Assembly: GCA_025463545.1 (NCBI GenBank)
Contig: JAODAR010000014.1
Location: 58,192 to 122,191, forward strand
Direction of reading: 5' to 3'
DNA: 64,000 nt
DNA from: Microbacteriaceae bacterium
Lineage (GTDB): Bacteria; Actinomycetota; Actinomycetes; Actinomycetales; Microbacteriaceae
In this document: positions 6,400-15,326 of the stretch, piece by piece
Numbering within the stretch: position 1 is the stretch's first letter
Layout of the letters: each line of letters opens with the position of its first letter
Made by a program: the position numbers and the translations under genes
The notes under the pieces: model-generated
The model's database searches: none
What the model saw: only the letters and a program-made list of their open reading frames with translations
What the model was told of the DNA's origin: nothing

Positions 6400-7860
6400 A
6401 TGTCCGAGAGCAGCGTGAGCGCACGAGCCCTGGAAAGCCTGCTGGGCGACTGGCGAACCGGTTCCGGAGCTTACGCGGCGCTGGCCGATCGCATCCGTTT
6501 ACTCACCCTCGACGGGCGCATACCGTCGGACAGCCGACTGCCTGCCGAACGGGACCTCGGCGCGCGGTTGGGCGTGAGCCGCACCACCGTCACTGCCGCA
6601 TACCGGCAGCTTCGCGACGCCGGCTACCTGCACAGCATCCGCGGCTCCGGCAGCGTGGTGAAGTTGCCCGGCTCGGCGCCGGCGCTTGAAGCGGTGCCGC
6701 AGGCTGGCGTGATCGATTTCAGCAAGGCCACCATGCCGGCGCTGCCCGGGCTGGCCGACGTGGCCGCGCTCGCGGCCACCGACCTGCACCGCCACCTGGG
6801 CGAATCCGGCTTCGACCCGATCGGAATCCCCGAATTGCGGGCGGCAATCGCCGAACGGTACCGGGCTCGCGGCCTTCCCACGGTCGCCGAGCAGATCATG
6901 GTCACCAGCGGCGCCCAGCACGCCATCGCCCTGCTCGCGCGCGTGCTTATCGGCCGCGGCGACCGGGCCCTGATCGAGATGCCCTCCTACCCCCATGCGC
7001 TCGAAGCGCTCCGCACTGCTGGTGCCCGCCTGGTGCCGGTGAGCGTGTCCGCAGGTGGACCGGGGGAGGACCGGACGACTCGCGGCTGGGACGAGGTCGC
7101 GCTGGTGCAGGCATTGCAACGCAGCAACCCCACGCTCGGCTACCTGATGCCCGACTTCCACAACCCCACCGGGCAGACCATGCCCGAAGACCAGCGGGAA
7201 CGCGTGCTCGCCGCAGCCACTCGGCAGGGCACCGTGCTCATCGCCGATGAAACCATGGGCGAACTTGACATTGACCGAGCCGGGCAGTTCCTGCCCTTCG
7301 CCGCCTATGCCGACCCGTCAGCGCCGGGCACCGCCGTCTCGATCGGCTCGGTCGGCAAGACCGTATGGGGCGGCATCCGGGTCGGCTGGATCCGCGCCGA
7401 ACGCGGCCTGGTTCGGAAGCTCGTCGCCGCCCGGTCCGCGGGCGACCTCGGCACGCCCATCCTCGAGCAGCTGATCGTCACCAGGCTGCTCGCCGACATG
7501 CCCGCGATCCTGGAGCAGCGACGCGCGCAACTGCGGACCGGCCGCGACCACCTCGAGGCGGTGATCGCCGAGCGCTTCCCCAATTGGCAGATTCCGCATG
7601 TCGACGGCGGCATCACGGCATGGGTGAACCTCGGTTCACCGGTCAGCTCGCAGCTCGCCCTCGCCGCCCTGGGGCAGGGGCTCCTGGTTCCCGCCGGACC
7701 ACGCTTCGGCGTCGACGGAGCATTCGAACGCTTCATACGCTTGCCGTTCTCCTATACTCCGACCGAGATCGACCGCGCCGTCGACGCGCTGGAGCGAGCC
7801 TGGACGACGCTGCTGCGGCATCCGTTGCCCGACACCGGCTACCTCGCCGACGTCGTCTGA
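6400..7860 (+). CDS. MocR-family (GntR HTH plus aminotransferase-like) regulator, probable YczR
   Basis: 486 residues. An N-terminal GntR winged helix (SRLPAERDLGARLGVSRTTV, then YRQLRDAGYL) is joined by a linker to a fold-type I aminotransferase domain. The latter shows VTSGAQHAIALLARVL, MPDFHNPTGQTM, DETMGELD and SIGSVGKTVWGGIRVGWIR, whose Lys is the expected PLP-binding residue. MocR proteins are PLP-dependent regulators rather than enzymes. Divergence from yczE matches the known YczR/yczE pairing. ATG 6400 lies 6 nt after TATAGT. Confidence 0.9.
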   Translation: MSESSVSARALESLLGDWRTGSGAYAALADRIRLLTLDGRIPSDSRLPAERDLGARLGVSRTTVTAAYRQLRDAGYLHSIRGSGSVVKLPGSAPALEAVPQAGVIDFSKATMPALPGLADVAALAATDLHRHLGESGFDPIGIPELRAAIAERYRARGLPTVAEQIMVTSGAQHAIALLARVLIGRGDRALIEMPSYPHALEALRTAGARLVPVSVSAGGPGEDRTTRGWDEVALVQALQRSNPTLGYLMPDFHNPTGQTMPEDQRERVLAAATRQGTVLIADETMGELDIDRAGQFLPFAAYADPSAPGTAVSIGSVGKTVWGGIRVGWIRAERGLVRKLVAARSAGDLGTPILEQLIVTRLLADMPAILEQRRAQLRTGRDHLEAVIAERFPNWQIPHVDGGITAWVNLGSPVSSQLALAALGQGLLVPAGPRFGVDGAFERFIRLPFSYTPTEIDRAVDALERAWTTLLRHPLPDTGYLADVV

Positions 7861-7971
7861 ACGGGCGACGGGCAGACCCGGCGCGGTTCGCACTCGCGAC
7901 GCGGTTGACAGTGAGTGCCTCATTGGCCGGCCCAATCGACGGTGGTACCTTTTCGCGTGAGGACGGATGCG

Positions 7972-8382
7972 ATGAGTAGGCGGACCCACTTCCCCGCGGT
8001 TGCGGCTCTGGCCAGGTGGCACGGAGCCGGCAATGTTGCTGCCGGACTCTGGCCGCTGCTGCATATGAGGAGTTTCGAGGCCGTTATGGGCCCCAAGACG
8101 GATCGCTGGTTGGTCAGAACCGTTGCCGGCCTCCTTGTCGCCAGCGGATATGTGCAGCTGCGCGCGGCTCCTTCCGCGGACGGGCTCGCTGCCGCCCGAC
8201 GAACCGGCCTCGGAACCGCCGCCACGCTGGCAACCATCGACCTTCTCTACGCGCCCAGTGGCCGCATCAGCAGGATGTACCTGCTCGACGCGCTCGTGGA
8301 ATGTGGGCTGATCACGGCCTGGATCGCGGCCAGCTCGAAACAGGAGTGGCAGCGCGCCGGCCGTGGTCGTAAGATTCACTGA
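7972..8382 (+). CDS. Small integral membrane protein, function unknown
   Basis: 136 residues with about four hydrophobic segments. A conserved-looking motif (HGAGNVAAGLWPLLHMRSFE, then VMGPKTDRWLVRTVAGLLV) recalls an uncharacterised family seen across actinobacteria. ATG 7972 is preceded by GAGGAC at a good distance; an in-frame upstream ATG at 7915 lacks a ribosome-binding site. TTGACA at 7905-7910 could be a -35 element, though I see no convincing -10. It lies between the MocR gene and a hydroxylase with no evident functional link. Confidence 0.7.
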   Translation: MSRRTHFPAVAALARWHGAGNVAAGLWPLLHMRSFEAVMGPKTDRWLVRTVAGLLVASGYVQLRAAPSADGLAAARRTGLGTAATLATIDLLYAPSGRISRMYLLDALVECGLITAWIAASSKQEWQRAGRGRKIH

Positions 8383-8391
8383 GCGATATTA

Positions 8392-8415
8392 GAACGATCC
8401 GTTCCATTATCGAAC
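8392..8415 (+). promoter_or_regulatory. Operator-like palindromes upstream of the hydroxylase
   Basis: GAACG-ATC-CGTTC (8392-8404) is a perfect inverted repeat, overlapped by a weaker GTTC...GAAC pair (8401-8415). Sites of this look are bound by IclR-type regulators of aromatic catabolism, so inducer control is likely; the regulator is not identified here. Confidence 0.45.
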
Positions 8416-8463
8416 AGGCGGCAAGGCTGCCGTCGATTCGCCCACAGAGAAGTGAGGGAAGCC

Positions 8464-10365
8464 GTGCAGTTTCACCACCACGGATACGTGTCCACAGACC
8501 CGCGGGTCCAGGCGGCCGCGGGAGTCGGCATCGATCGGCCTGACGAGCTCCCCGATAGCGTCGATGTTCTCATCGTCGGAACCGGTCCGGCGGGAATGAT
8601 CACCGCTGCCCAGCTGTCGCAGTTTCCCGGCATCACGACACGCATCGTGGAGCGGCGTGGCGGTCGTCTTGCGATCGGGCAAGCGGATGGGATCCAGGCC
8701 CGGAGCGTTGAAACGTTCCAGGCGTTCGGTTTCGCAGAGCGCATCATCGCCGAGGCTTACCACATCACCGAGATGGCCTTCTGGAAGCCGGACCCCGCCG
8801 ACCCGTCGCGCATCATCCGCACGGCACGCCCACTCGACGACCCGACCGGCGTCAGCGAGTTCCCCCACCTCATCGTCAACCAGGCACGTGTGCTGGACTA
8901 CTTCGCCGAGGTGATGGCAAATTCGCCCACCCGGATGAAGCCGGACTACAGCCTGGAGTTCCGCGGCCTGGAGGTCACAGACGAGGGCGACTACCCCGTC
9001 ACGGTGACGCTCGCGCATGCGACTGGTGAGCGGGAAGGCGAGGAGCGCATAGTCCACGCCAGGTACGTCGTCGGTGCCGACGGTGCCCGCAGCGGCGTGC
9101 GCGCGTCCATCGGATGCACGATGGCCGGCGACCAGGCGTTCCACGCATGGGGTGTGATGGACGTTCTCGCCGTCACCGACTTCCCGGACATCCGCACGAA
9201 GTGCGCGATCCAGTCCGAGGCCGGAAGCATCCTGCACATTCCTCGCGAGGGCGGCTATTTGTTCCGCATGTACGTCGATCTGGGTGAGGTGACCGCCGAC
9301 AACAAGGCGACGATCAGGAAGACGACGATCGAGGAAATCATCGGGAAAGCGAACGACATCCTGCACCCGTACACGCTGGACGTGAAGAACGTCGCCTGGC
9401 ACAGCGTCTACGAGGTCGCCCACCGCCTCACCGACCGGTTCGACGACGTGCGTCTCGACGAGATCGGTACTCGGACGCCGCGTGTGTTCATCACCGGTGA
9501 CGCATGCCACACGCACAGCGCCAAGGCCGGTCAGGGGATGAACGTGTCGATGCAGGACGGCTTCAACCTGGGGTGGAAGCTCGCGCATGTGCTCGACGGT
9601 CGAAGCCCCGAGAGCCTGCTCGGTACCTACTCGGCCGAGCGTCAAGTCATCGCCAAGAACCTCATCGACTTTGACAAGCAATGGTCGAGCCTGATGGCGG
9701 CCAAGCCTGAAGATCTGGACGACCCGTCCGAGTTGGAGGACTTCTACACCAGGACAGCGGAGTTCCCGGCCGGCTTCATGACGCAATACCCGCCGTCGAT
9801 GCTGATCGGCGAGGCGACTCACCAGGCGCTCGCCATCGGGTTCCCGGTCGGGAAGCGCTTCAAATCCGCCCCCGTGGTTCGCGTCGCAGACGCCAATCAT
9901 GTGCAGCTTGGGCATCACCACCGCGCCGACGGACGGTGGCGGGTGTACGCATTCGCCGATGCTGCTGCTCCCGGGGAGGTTTCGGCGCTCGCCGACTGGG
10001 CGGAGTGGCTCCAGACGGCGCCCGATTCGCCGCTCGTCGTCCACACTCCGCCGGGCAGCGACATCGACAGCGTCTTCGACGTCAAGGTGGTCTACCAGCA
10101 GGCGCATACCGGAATCGACGTGGGCCGCGTTCCCGAGGCCTTCCTGCCGAGGGTCGGCCCCTACGGGTTGATCGATTACGAGAAGCTGTACGCCGCCGAT
10201 CCGGCGCAGGACATCTTCGAACTCCGCGGAATCGACAGGGGCGGCGCCGTCGTGGTGGTTCGCCCCGACCAGTACGTCGCCAACGTTCTGCCTCTGACCG
10301 CGACCGAGGAACTGGCCGCGTTCTTCCGGCCGATCCTGTTCGCCAGCAAGGTTCCTGCCGTGTGA
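8464..10365 (+). CDS. FAD-dependent aromatic hydroxylase, 3-hydroxybenzoate 4-monooxygenase/phenol 2-monooxygenase type
   Basis: About 633 residues. It has the FAD Rossmann motif DVLIVGTGPAGMITAAQL, the DG motif YVVGADGARSGVR, the second FAD motif GDACHTHSAKAGQGMN followed by MQDGFNLGWKL, and a C-terminal thioredoxin-like domain (~450-630), the layout of phenol 2-monooxygenase and MobA. It would hydroxylate a phenolic acid with NADPH and O2. GTG 8464 is preceded by GAGGGAAG; another GTG 12 nt upstream is less well placed. Substrate specificity cannot be read. I found no copy of the window's abundant ACGGATGC octamer inside this gene, a hint of different history. Confidence 0.88.
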   Translation: MQFHHHGYVSTDPRVQAAAGVGIDRPDELPDSVDVLIVGTGPAGMITAAQLSQFPGITTRIVERRGGRLAIGQADGIQARSVETFQAFGFAERIIAEAYHITEMAFWKPDPADPSRIIRTARPLDDPTGVSEFPHLIVNQARVLDYFAEVMANSPTRMKPDYSLEFRGLEVTDEGDYPVTVTLAHATGEREGEERIVHARYVVGADGARSGVRASIGCTMAGDQAFHAWGVMDVLAVTDFPDIRTKCAIQSEAGSILHIPREGGYLFRMYVDLGEVTADNKATIRKTTIEEIIGKANDILHPYTLDVKNVAWHSVYEVAHRLTDRFDDVRLDEIGTRTPRVFITGDACHTHSAKAGQGMNVSMQDGFNLGWKLAHVLDGRSPESLLGTYSAERQVIAKNLIDFDKQWSSLMAAKPEDLDDPSELEDFYTRTAEFPAGFMTQYPPSMLIGEATHQALAIGFPVGKRFKSAPVVRVADANHVQLGHHHRADGRWRVYAFADAAAPGEVSALADWAEWLQTAPDSPLVVHTPPGSDIDSVFDVKVVYQQAHTGIDVGRVPEAFLPRVGPYGLIDYEKLYAADPAQDIFELRGIDRGGAVVVVRPDQYVANVLPLTATEELAAFFRPILFASKVPAV

Positions 10366-10379
10366 ACCGATGCCCGTCG

Positions 10380-10496
10380 CCACCACGGAAATTCAGGAAA
10401 CCGCAGCACATCGGACCCGTGTCGAACCCGCCTGAGGCCTGAATTGGCGGAGAGTCCCACCGATACAGTGAAACACTTCCTGAATTTCGGTGGTGG
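10380..10496. repeat. 117-bp element bounded by ~21-bp inverted repeats
   Basis: The left end 10380-10402 (CCACCACGGAAATTCAGGAA...) pairs with the right end 10476-10496 (CTTCCTGAATTTCGGTGGTG...) with one or two mismatches. The interior (~70 nt) has no coding potential. Size and terminal inverted repeats resemble a miniature inverted-repeat element, but I see no target duplication or second copy in the window. Confidence 0.5.
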
Positions 10497-10537
10497 GGCA
10501 GCTAGCGTGAACGCATGCGACCGCACGAGTCCACAGA

Positions 10538-10891
10538 ATGACGCCAGATCAGCTCACCGAGTTCTACCTCGAACTCAACGGAGCCGAGGAGACCTACCCG
10601 TTCGGGCCCGAAACACGCGTGTTCAAGGTCGCGGGCAAGGTGTTCGCGATCGAGGGCGCCGATCCAGAGCATCCGGCGGTGACGCTGAAGGCATTGCCGG
10701 AGAACGTGCCGCGGCTCATCCGCAGCGTCGACGGGATCGGGCCTGGCTACCACATGAACAAACGGCATTGGGTGACGGTGCAGTTGGATGGCACCGTGCC
10801 CGACGACCATGTGCGGGAGCTCATCGCCGAGTCGCACGCGATCGTCGTCGCGTCGCTTCCGCGGCGCGTCCGGTTGGGTCTGCGGGGCTGA
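10538..10891 (+). CDS. MmcQ/YjbR-family protein
   Basis: 117 residues spanning the whole family: TYPFGPETRVFKVAGKVFAI near the N-terminus, then the TLKALPENVPRLI and GPGYHMNKRHWVTV blocks. The CyaY-like fold of this family was proposed to bind DNA, but no role is established. ATG 10538 starts shortly after a weak purine stretch. It stands alone between the inverted-repeat element and the RND gene. Confidence 0.85.
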   Translation: MTPDQLTEFYLELNGAEETYPFGPETRVFKVAGKVFAIEGADPEHPAVTLKALPENVPRLIRSVDGIGPGYHMNKRHWVTVQLDGTVPDDHVRELIAESHAIVVASLPRRVRLGLRG

Positions 10892-10945
10892 AAACCGGCC
10901 GGTTGGCCCGGAAGAACGCACACCCCGCAGTGGGATACTGTGCGA

Positions 10946-13900
10946 GTGCATTTTCTCGCTGTCTTGAGCATGAAGAATCGGGCGCTCATCGCGCTCATCA
11001 CGATCGTCGCGGCGGTGTTCGGAAGCCTCGCCTTGACCAGCCTCAAGCAGGAGCTGATCCCCTCCCTGCAGCTGCCGCAACTGCTCATCTCGTCGAGCTA
11101 CCCTGGCGCTTCCCCGGAGGTGGTCAACGACGACGTGTCGACCCCGATCGAGACCGCGATCCAGGGTATCCAGGGCCTGGAGTCGACCTCGACTACCAGC
11201 AGCACGAACTCCTCACTCGTCAACGCGACCTTCACCTACGGCACCGACCTGACCAAGGCCGAATCCAAGATCACCCAGGCGATCAACCGAATCAAGACCG
11301 CGCTGCCCGACAACCTTGACCCGCAGGTGATCAGCGGCAGCATCGACGACTTCCCCGTGCTCTCGCTCGCCGTCTCCGCTGGTCCCGACGTCGACACCAC
11401 AACCCTGGCCGACGAGCTCAAGCGGAGCGTCCTCGGCGACATCCGTGACGTTGCCGGGGTGCGGGATGCGGCCCTGGTCGGAGATGTCGGGCAGCGCGTC
11501 ACCATCACTCCGGATGCCGGTGCCCTGGCCGCACGCGGCTTCAGCACCCAGGACATCCGCTCCGCACTGCAGCAGAACGGGTCACTGATCCCAGCCGGTT
11601 CGCTCACCGAAGGTGACAAGACCCTCTCCGTGCAGGCCGGTTCCAAACTCGGCTCGGTCGACGACATCGCCGGCCTCCCGTTGGTTTCGTCACTGTCGTC
11701 GTCGGCTGCCTCCTCGTCGGCTGGCTCGGCTGCGTCCGGCGGAGCGGATGCCTCGGGCGCGGGTTCGTCCGGTGGGAGCGCATCGCGAGTAGCTGCTGCT
11801 CCGGTCGGGGCCACGACGATCGGCCAGGTCGCCACCGTCGCGCTCGCCGCCAACCCGTCGACCAGCATCTCCCGGGTGAACGGCAAGACGGCGCTCACGA
11901 TCTCGGTGACCAAGGTGCCGGCCGCGAACACGGTCGACGTGTCCAAGCACGTGCGCGCGATCATCCCGACTCTCCAGGCGGCCGTCGACGGATCGACCTT
12001 CACCGTCGTCTTCGACCAGGCGCCGTTCATCCAGCAGTCGATCGACTCACTCACCCAGGAGGGCCTCCTCGGCCTGTTCTTCGCTGTGCTGGTGATTCTG
12101 GTCTTCCTGCTGTCGGTGCGGGCGACGCTGGTCACCGCCATCTCCATCCCGACCTCGGTGCTGATCACCTTCATCGGGCTGCAGAGCGTCGGCTACTCGC
12201 TGAACATCCTCACTCTCGGGGCGCTAACCATCGCGATCGGCCGGGTCGTTGACGACTCCATCGTGGTGATCGAGAACATCAAGCGTCACCTGGTGTTCGG
12301 GCGTGACCGCGCCGAGACCATCGTCGGCGCCGTACGCGAGGTGGCCGGGGCGATCACCGCCTCGACCATCACCACGGTGACCGTGTTCCTTCCGATCTCC
12401 TTCGTCGGCGGGTCCACGGGCGAATTGTTCCGCCCGTTCGCGTTGACCGTGACCATTGCGCTGCTGGCATCGCTGCTGGTCTCGCTCACCATCGTGCCGG
12501 TGCTGGCGTTCTGGTTCCTGCGGACGCCGGTGGCGGTTTCCGCCCGAGCGCCGGAGACAGCGCCAGCACTGGAGACAGTGCCCGCTGGGTTGGCGCCGGA
12601 GACTGTGCCGGCGTCGCCGACTGGGCCGGCAGCGGCCGTGCCGTTGCCGGAGACCGCGCCGGTTCCCCAAACCGCGACCCGCCCGCACAGCCACCGTGCG
12701 GCATCCGTCGCCGATAACGATGCCCGCGACAACGACGAACTCGAACACCCGAGCCGGCTGCAGAAGGGCTATCTTCCGGTGATCAGGTGGACGCTCAAGC
12801 ACGCCGTCGCCACCATGCTGCTTGCCGTGCTTGTGTTGGTCGGCACGGTCGCCCTGGTGCCGCTGATGAAGGTCAACTTCCTCGGTTCGACCGGCCAGAC
12901 CACTTTCCGGGTGATCCAAACCCTCCCCGCGGGTAGCAGCCTCGCCGCGCAGGACGCGGCGTCGGCATCCGTTGAAAAAGCGCTTCGGAACACCGACGGC
13001 GTCAAGATCGTGCAGCTCTCGATCGGCGGCAGCTCCCTGGCTGCCGCCTTCACCGGCGGGGCACCGTCGTCCAGCTCGATCAACTACTCGATCACCACCG
13101 ACAACTCGGCCAACCCCGATCACGTGCAGGACGTCGTGCGCACCAAGCTCACCGCCCTGAAAGACGCCGGCAACATCTCGGTCGCCGCAGCGGGTGGATT
13201 CAGCTCCTCCGACATCGAGGTGAACATCACCGCAGCAACGGATGCCGACCTGCAGAAAGCCGCGGACTCCATCCTGTCGAAGGTGCAGAAGCTCAGTGCC
13301 ATCAAGGAGAGTACGAGCAACCTCGCCGCGTCGCGCCCGTACATTGCGGTGACCGTCGACCGCACGGCGGCAGCCTCAGCGGGCCTCAGCGAACTCGCTC
13401 TCGGCACGCTGGTGTCGCAGGCCATGCAGCCGAGCGCGATCGGTTCGGTGGTGATCAACGAGACCAGCCTGTCGGTCTACCTGCAGTCGGCCGCGCCGCC
13501 CACCACCACGTCAGAGCTGTCCGCGCTGCAGATCCCGACCCGCCAGGGGCCGGTGCCGCTCAGCAGCCTGGCCTCCGTGCAGCAGACCGAGGGCCCCTCG
13601 ACGATCACCACCACCAAGGGCCTCCGCACGGCCACCGTGTCGGCAACCCCCAACATCAACGACCTCGGAACGGCGAATGCGCAGATCGGCTCCGTGCTGG
13701 CCGACACCTCGATCCCGTCGAGCGCCACCGCGACGGTCGGCGGCGTGTCGGCGGACCAGACCGAGGCCTTCCAGCAGCTCGGGATCGCGATGCTGGTGGC
13801 GATCCTCATCGTCTACATCGTGATGGTGGCGACCTTCCGCTCCCTGCTGCAGCCGTTGCTGCTGCTCGTGTCGGTGCCGTTCGCGGCCACCGGCGCGATT

Positions 13901-14335
13901 GCGCTGCAGGTGGTCAGCGGCATCCCGCTCGGCGTGGCGTCGCTGATCGGCGTGCTGATGCTGATTGGCATTGTGGTGACCAACGCGATCGTGCTGGTGG
14001 ACCTGGTGAACCAGTACCGGCGGCGCGGTATGGCGGTCGGCGATGCCCTCGTGCACGGCGCGTCCCGGCGTCTCCGGCCGATCCTGATGACCGCACTGGC
14101 CACCATCTTCGCGCTGCTGCCGATGGCCGTCGGACTCACCGGCCACGGCGGGTTCATCTCCCAGCCGCTCGCGCTCGTCGTGATCGGTGGTCTGGTGTCG
14201 TCCACCTTCCTCACCCTCGTGGTGCTTCCCGTGCTGTACTACCTGGTCGAGGGCGGCCGCGAGCGACGGAGCATCCTGCGCGGCGAACGCCGGGCCGCCC
14301 GGGGCTCCGTCCGGCTTGCCCGCGAGCATCGCTAG
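10946..14335 (+). CDS. RND (HAE/AcrB-type) efflux transporter with long low-complexity insertions
   Basis: About 1,129 residues in the two-repeat RND plan: TM1, periplasmic-side loop, TM2-6, second loop, TM8-12. The proton-relay Asp pair is visible in TM4 (IGRVVDDSIVVIENI, ~432-446), and VTNAIVLVDLVNQYRRRG closes TM10. Such pumps export lipophilic compounds by proton antiport; in Gram-positive bacteria they act without the usual outer-membrane partner. Two unusual insertions occur: a Ser/Ala/Gly-rich stretch (~248-287) in the first extracellular loop and a Pro/Glu/Thr-rich stretch with repeated PETAP-like units (~528-600) in the central cytoplasmic loop. GATACT (10934-10939) ends 6 nt before GTG 10946, indicating a leaderless start. 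Confidence 0.9.
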   Translation: MHFLAVLSMKNRALIALITIVAAVFGSLALTSLKQELIPSLQLPQLLISSSYPGASPEVVNDDVSTPIETAIQGIQGLESTSTTSSTNSSLVNATFTYGTDLTKAESKITQAINRIKTALPDNLDPQVISGSIDDFPVLSLAVSAGPDVDTTTLADELKRSVLGDIRDVAGVRDAALVGDVGQRVTITPDAGALAARGFSTQDIRSALQQNGSLIPAGSLTEGDKTLSVQAGSKLGSVDDIAGLPLVSSLSSSAASSSAGSAASGGADASGAGSSGGSASRVAAAPVGATTIGQVATVALAANPSTSISRVNGKTALTISVTKVPAANTVDVSKHVRAIIPTLQAAVDGSTFTVVFDQAPFIQQSIDSLTQEGLLGLFFAVLVILVFLLSVRATLVTAISIPTSVLITFIGLQSVGYSLNILTLGALTIAIGRVVDDSIVVIENIKRHLVFGRDRAETIVGAVREVAGAITASTITTVTVFLPISFVGGSTGELFRPFALTVTIALLASLLVSLTIVPVLAFWFLRTPVAVSARAPETAPALETVPAGLAPETVPASPTGPAAAVPLPETAPVPQTATRPHSHRAASVADNDARDNDELEHPSRLQKGYLPVIRWTLKHAVATMLLAVLVLVGTVALVPLMKVNFLGSTGQTTFRVIQTLPAGSSLAAQDAASASVEKALRNTDGVKIVQLSIGGSSLAAAFTGGAPSSSSINYSITTDNSANPDHVQDVVRTKLTALKDAGNISVAAAGGFSSSDIEVNITAATDADLQKAADSILSKVQKLSAIKESTSNLAASRPYIAVTVDRTAAASAGLSELALGTLVSQAMQPSAIGSVVINETSLSVYLQSAAPPTTTSELSALQIPTRQGPVPLSSLASVQQTEGPSTITTTKGLRTATVSATPNINDLGTANAQIGSVLADTSIPSSATATVGGVSADQTEAFQQLGIAMLVAILIVYIVMVATFRSLLQPLLLLVSVPFAATGAIALQVVSGIPLGVASLIGVLMLIGIVVTNAIVLVDLVNQYRRRGMAVGDALVHGASRRLRPILMTALATIFALLPMAVGLTGHGGFISQPLALVVIGGLVSSTFLTLVVLPVLYYLVEGGRERRSILRGERRAARGSVRLAREHR

Positions 14336-14344
14336 GCCCGGCGG

Positions 14345-14860
14345 ATGGCGACCCCCGATTTCGTCCTCACCCTCCGGGAAAAGATCGGCACCGCGCCGCT
14401 CTGGCTGGCCGGTGTCACTGCTGTGGTCCTGCGCGGGGAGGAGATGCTCCTGGTGCGCCGCGCCGACAACGGCGCGTGGACCCCGGTCACCGGCATCATC
14501 GATCCGGGTGAACAGCCGGCGGATGCCGCGGCTCGCGAAGTCCTCGAGGAGGCCGGCATCGTCACCCGCGTCGAGCGCCTGGCGTGGGTGCACTCTCAAC
14601 CGCCGATGACCTACGCCAACGGCGACCAGGCGCAGTACCTCGACCTCACGTTCCGCTGCGCCTGGGTCAGCGGTGAGCCGTATCCGGTCGACGGCGAGAA
14701 CACGGATGCCGCCTGGTTCCGGCTGGAAAACCTGCCGGAGTTGCCGGGCGACTTCGCCGAGCGCATCCGTTGGGCGCTGGAGGCAGACGGGCCGGCACGT
14801 TTCGACCAGGCGGCTGCCGGTGACGCTGTTCGCTCAGACCACGCGGCTTCGGAGCTCTAG
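14345..14860 (+). CDS. Nudix hydrolase
   Basis: 171 residues with a complete Nudix box, GIIDPGEQPADAAAREVLEE followed by AGI (~59-81), so it should hydrolyse a nucleoside-diphosphate-linked substrate with Mg2+. The strand before it (MLLVRRADNGAWTPVTG) is also typical. It begins 9 nt after the RND stop and may be cotranscribed with it. Its 3' end overlaps the convergent TfoX-like gene by 4 nt (CTAG). The substrate is unknown. Confidence 0.9.
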   Translation: MATPDFVLTLREKIGTAPLWLAGVTAVVLRGEEMLLVRRADNGAWTPVTGIIDPGEQPADAAAREVLEEAGIVTRVERLAWVHSQPPMTYANGDQAQYLDLTFRCAWVSGEPYPVDGENTDAAWFRLENLPELPGDFAERIRWALEADGPARFDQAAAGDAVRSDHAASEL

Positions 14861-15210
14861 CTCGCTGGCGGCGCACCGAGCGCGAGCGCCAGTCGCTGCA
14901 GCGCGACCGGTGCGAGCTCAGCCAGCGCGGTGTCTTCCAGCTCGCTGTTGTCGTCGACCAGCACGGCCACCCAGTCCTTGAAGGGTCTGTGCACTCCGGA
15001 CGGATCCCAGAGTTCCGCATCCGGCTGGGCCAGCGCCTCGGCGTGCTGGGGAGTGCCTGCGCCGAGCTTCAGAGCGATCCGGTCGCCGGAGAGGCAGGCG
15101 AATGCCTTCTTCTGCAGCATGAGCGCCCGGGCGCCGAACATTGTCCCGCCAACGGCGCCAGCATCGCTCAACTCGGCCAGCAGGTCAGCGAACACCGTCT
15201 CAGCACTCAT
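14857..15210 (-). CDS. TfoX/Sxy N-terminal-domain-like small protein
   Basis: 117 residues containing GGTMFGARALMLQKKAFACL, then ALKLGAGTPQHAEAL and HRPFKDWVAV, the pattern of small TfoX-N-like proteins that stand alone in many actinobacteria. No competence role should be assumed. The start at 15210 lies 6 nt after TAGCAT (read on this strand), so the mRNA is probably leaderless. The promoter region is shared with divergent hutG. Confidence 0.7.
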   Translation of the reverse strand: MSAETVFADLLAELSDAGAVGGTMFGARALMLQKKAFACLSGDRIALKLGAGTPQHAEALAQPDAELWDPSGVHRPFKDWVAVLVDDNSELEDTALAELAPVALQRLALALGAPPAS

Positions 15211-15326
15211 GCTGCGATGCTAGTCCGGCCCACGGCGAAACGGACGAGCAGTCGCGTCCGGCATACGAGACAACAACGGCCACGGATGCCGCCAGGCCGG
15301 CGCCCGGGATTGCTAGGGTCGGTCTC

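Noticed and set aside
8464..10365. Hydroxylase considered part of the aromatic locus at 1-2.5 kb
   Set aside because: Six unrelated genes lie between, and its operator differs from the TAGCATGCTA sites; a shared pathway cannot be claimed.
8407..10386. A 659-codon open frame antisense to the aromatic hydroxylase
   Set aside because: Antisense artefact of third-position G+C; the plus-strand protein has all flavoprotein motifs.
14857..15210. TfoX-like gene as evidence of a natural-competence system
   Set aside because: Only the short N-terminal-like domain is present, alone; no competence genes are nearby and such proteins are widespread without that role.
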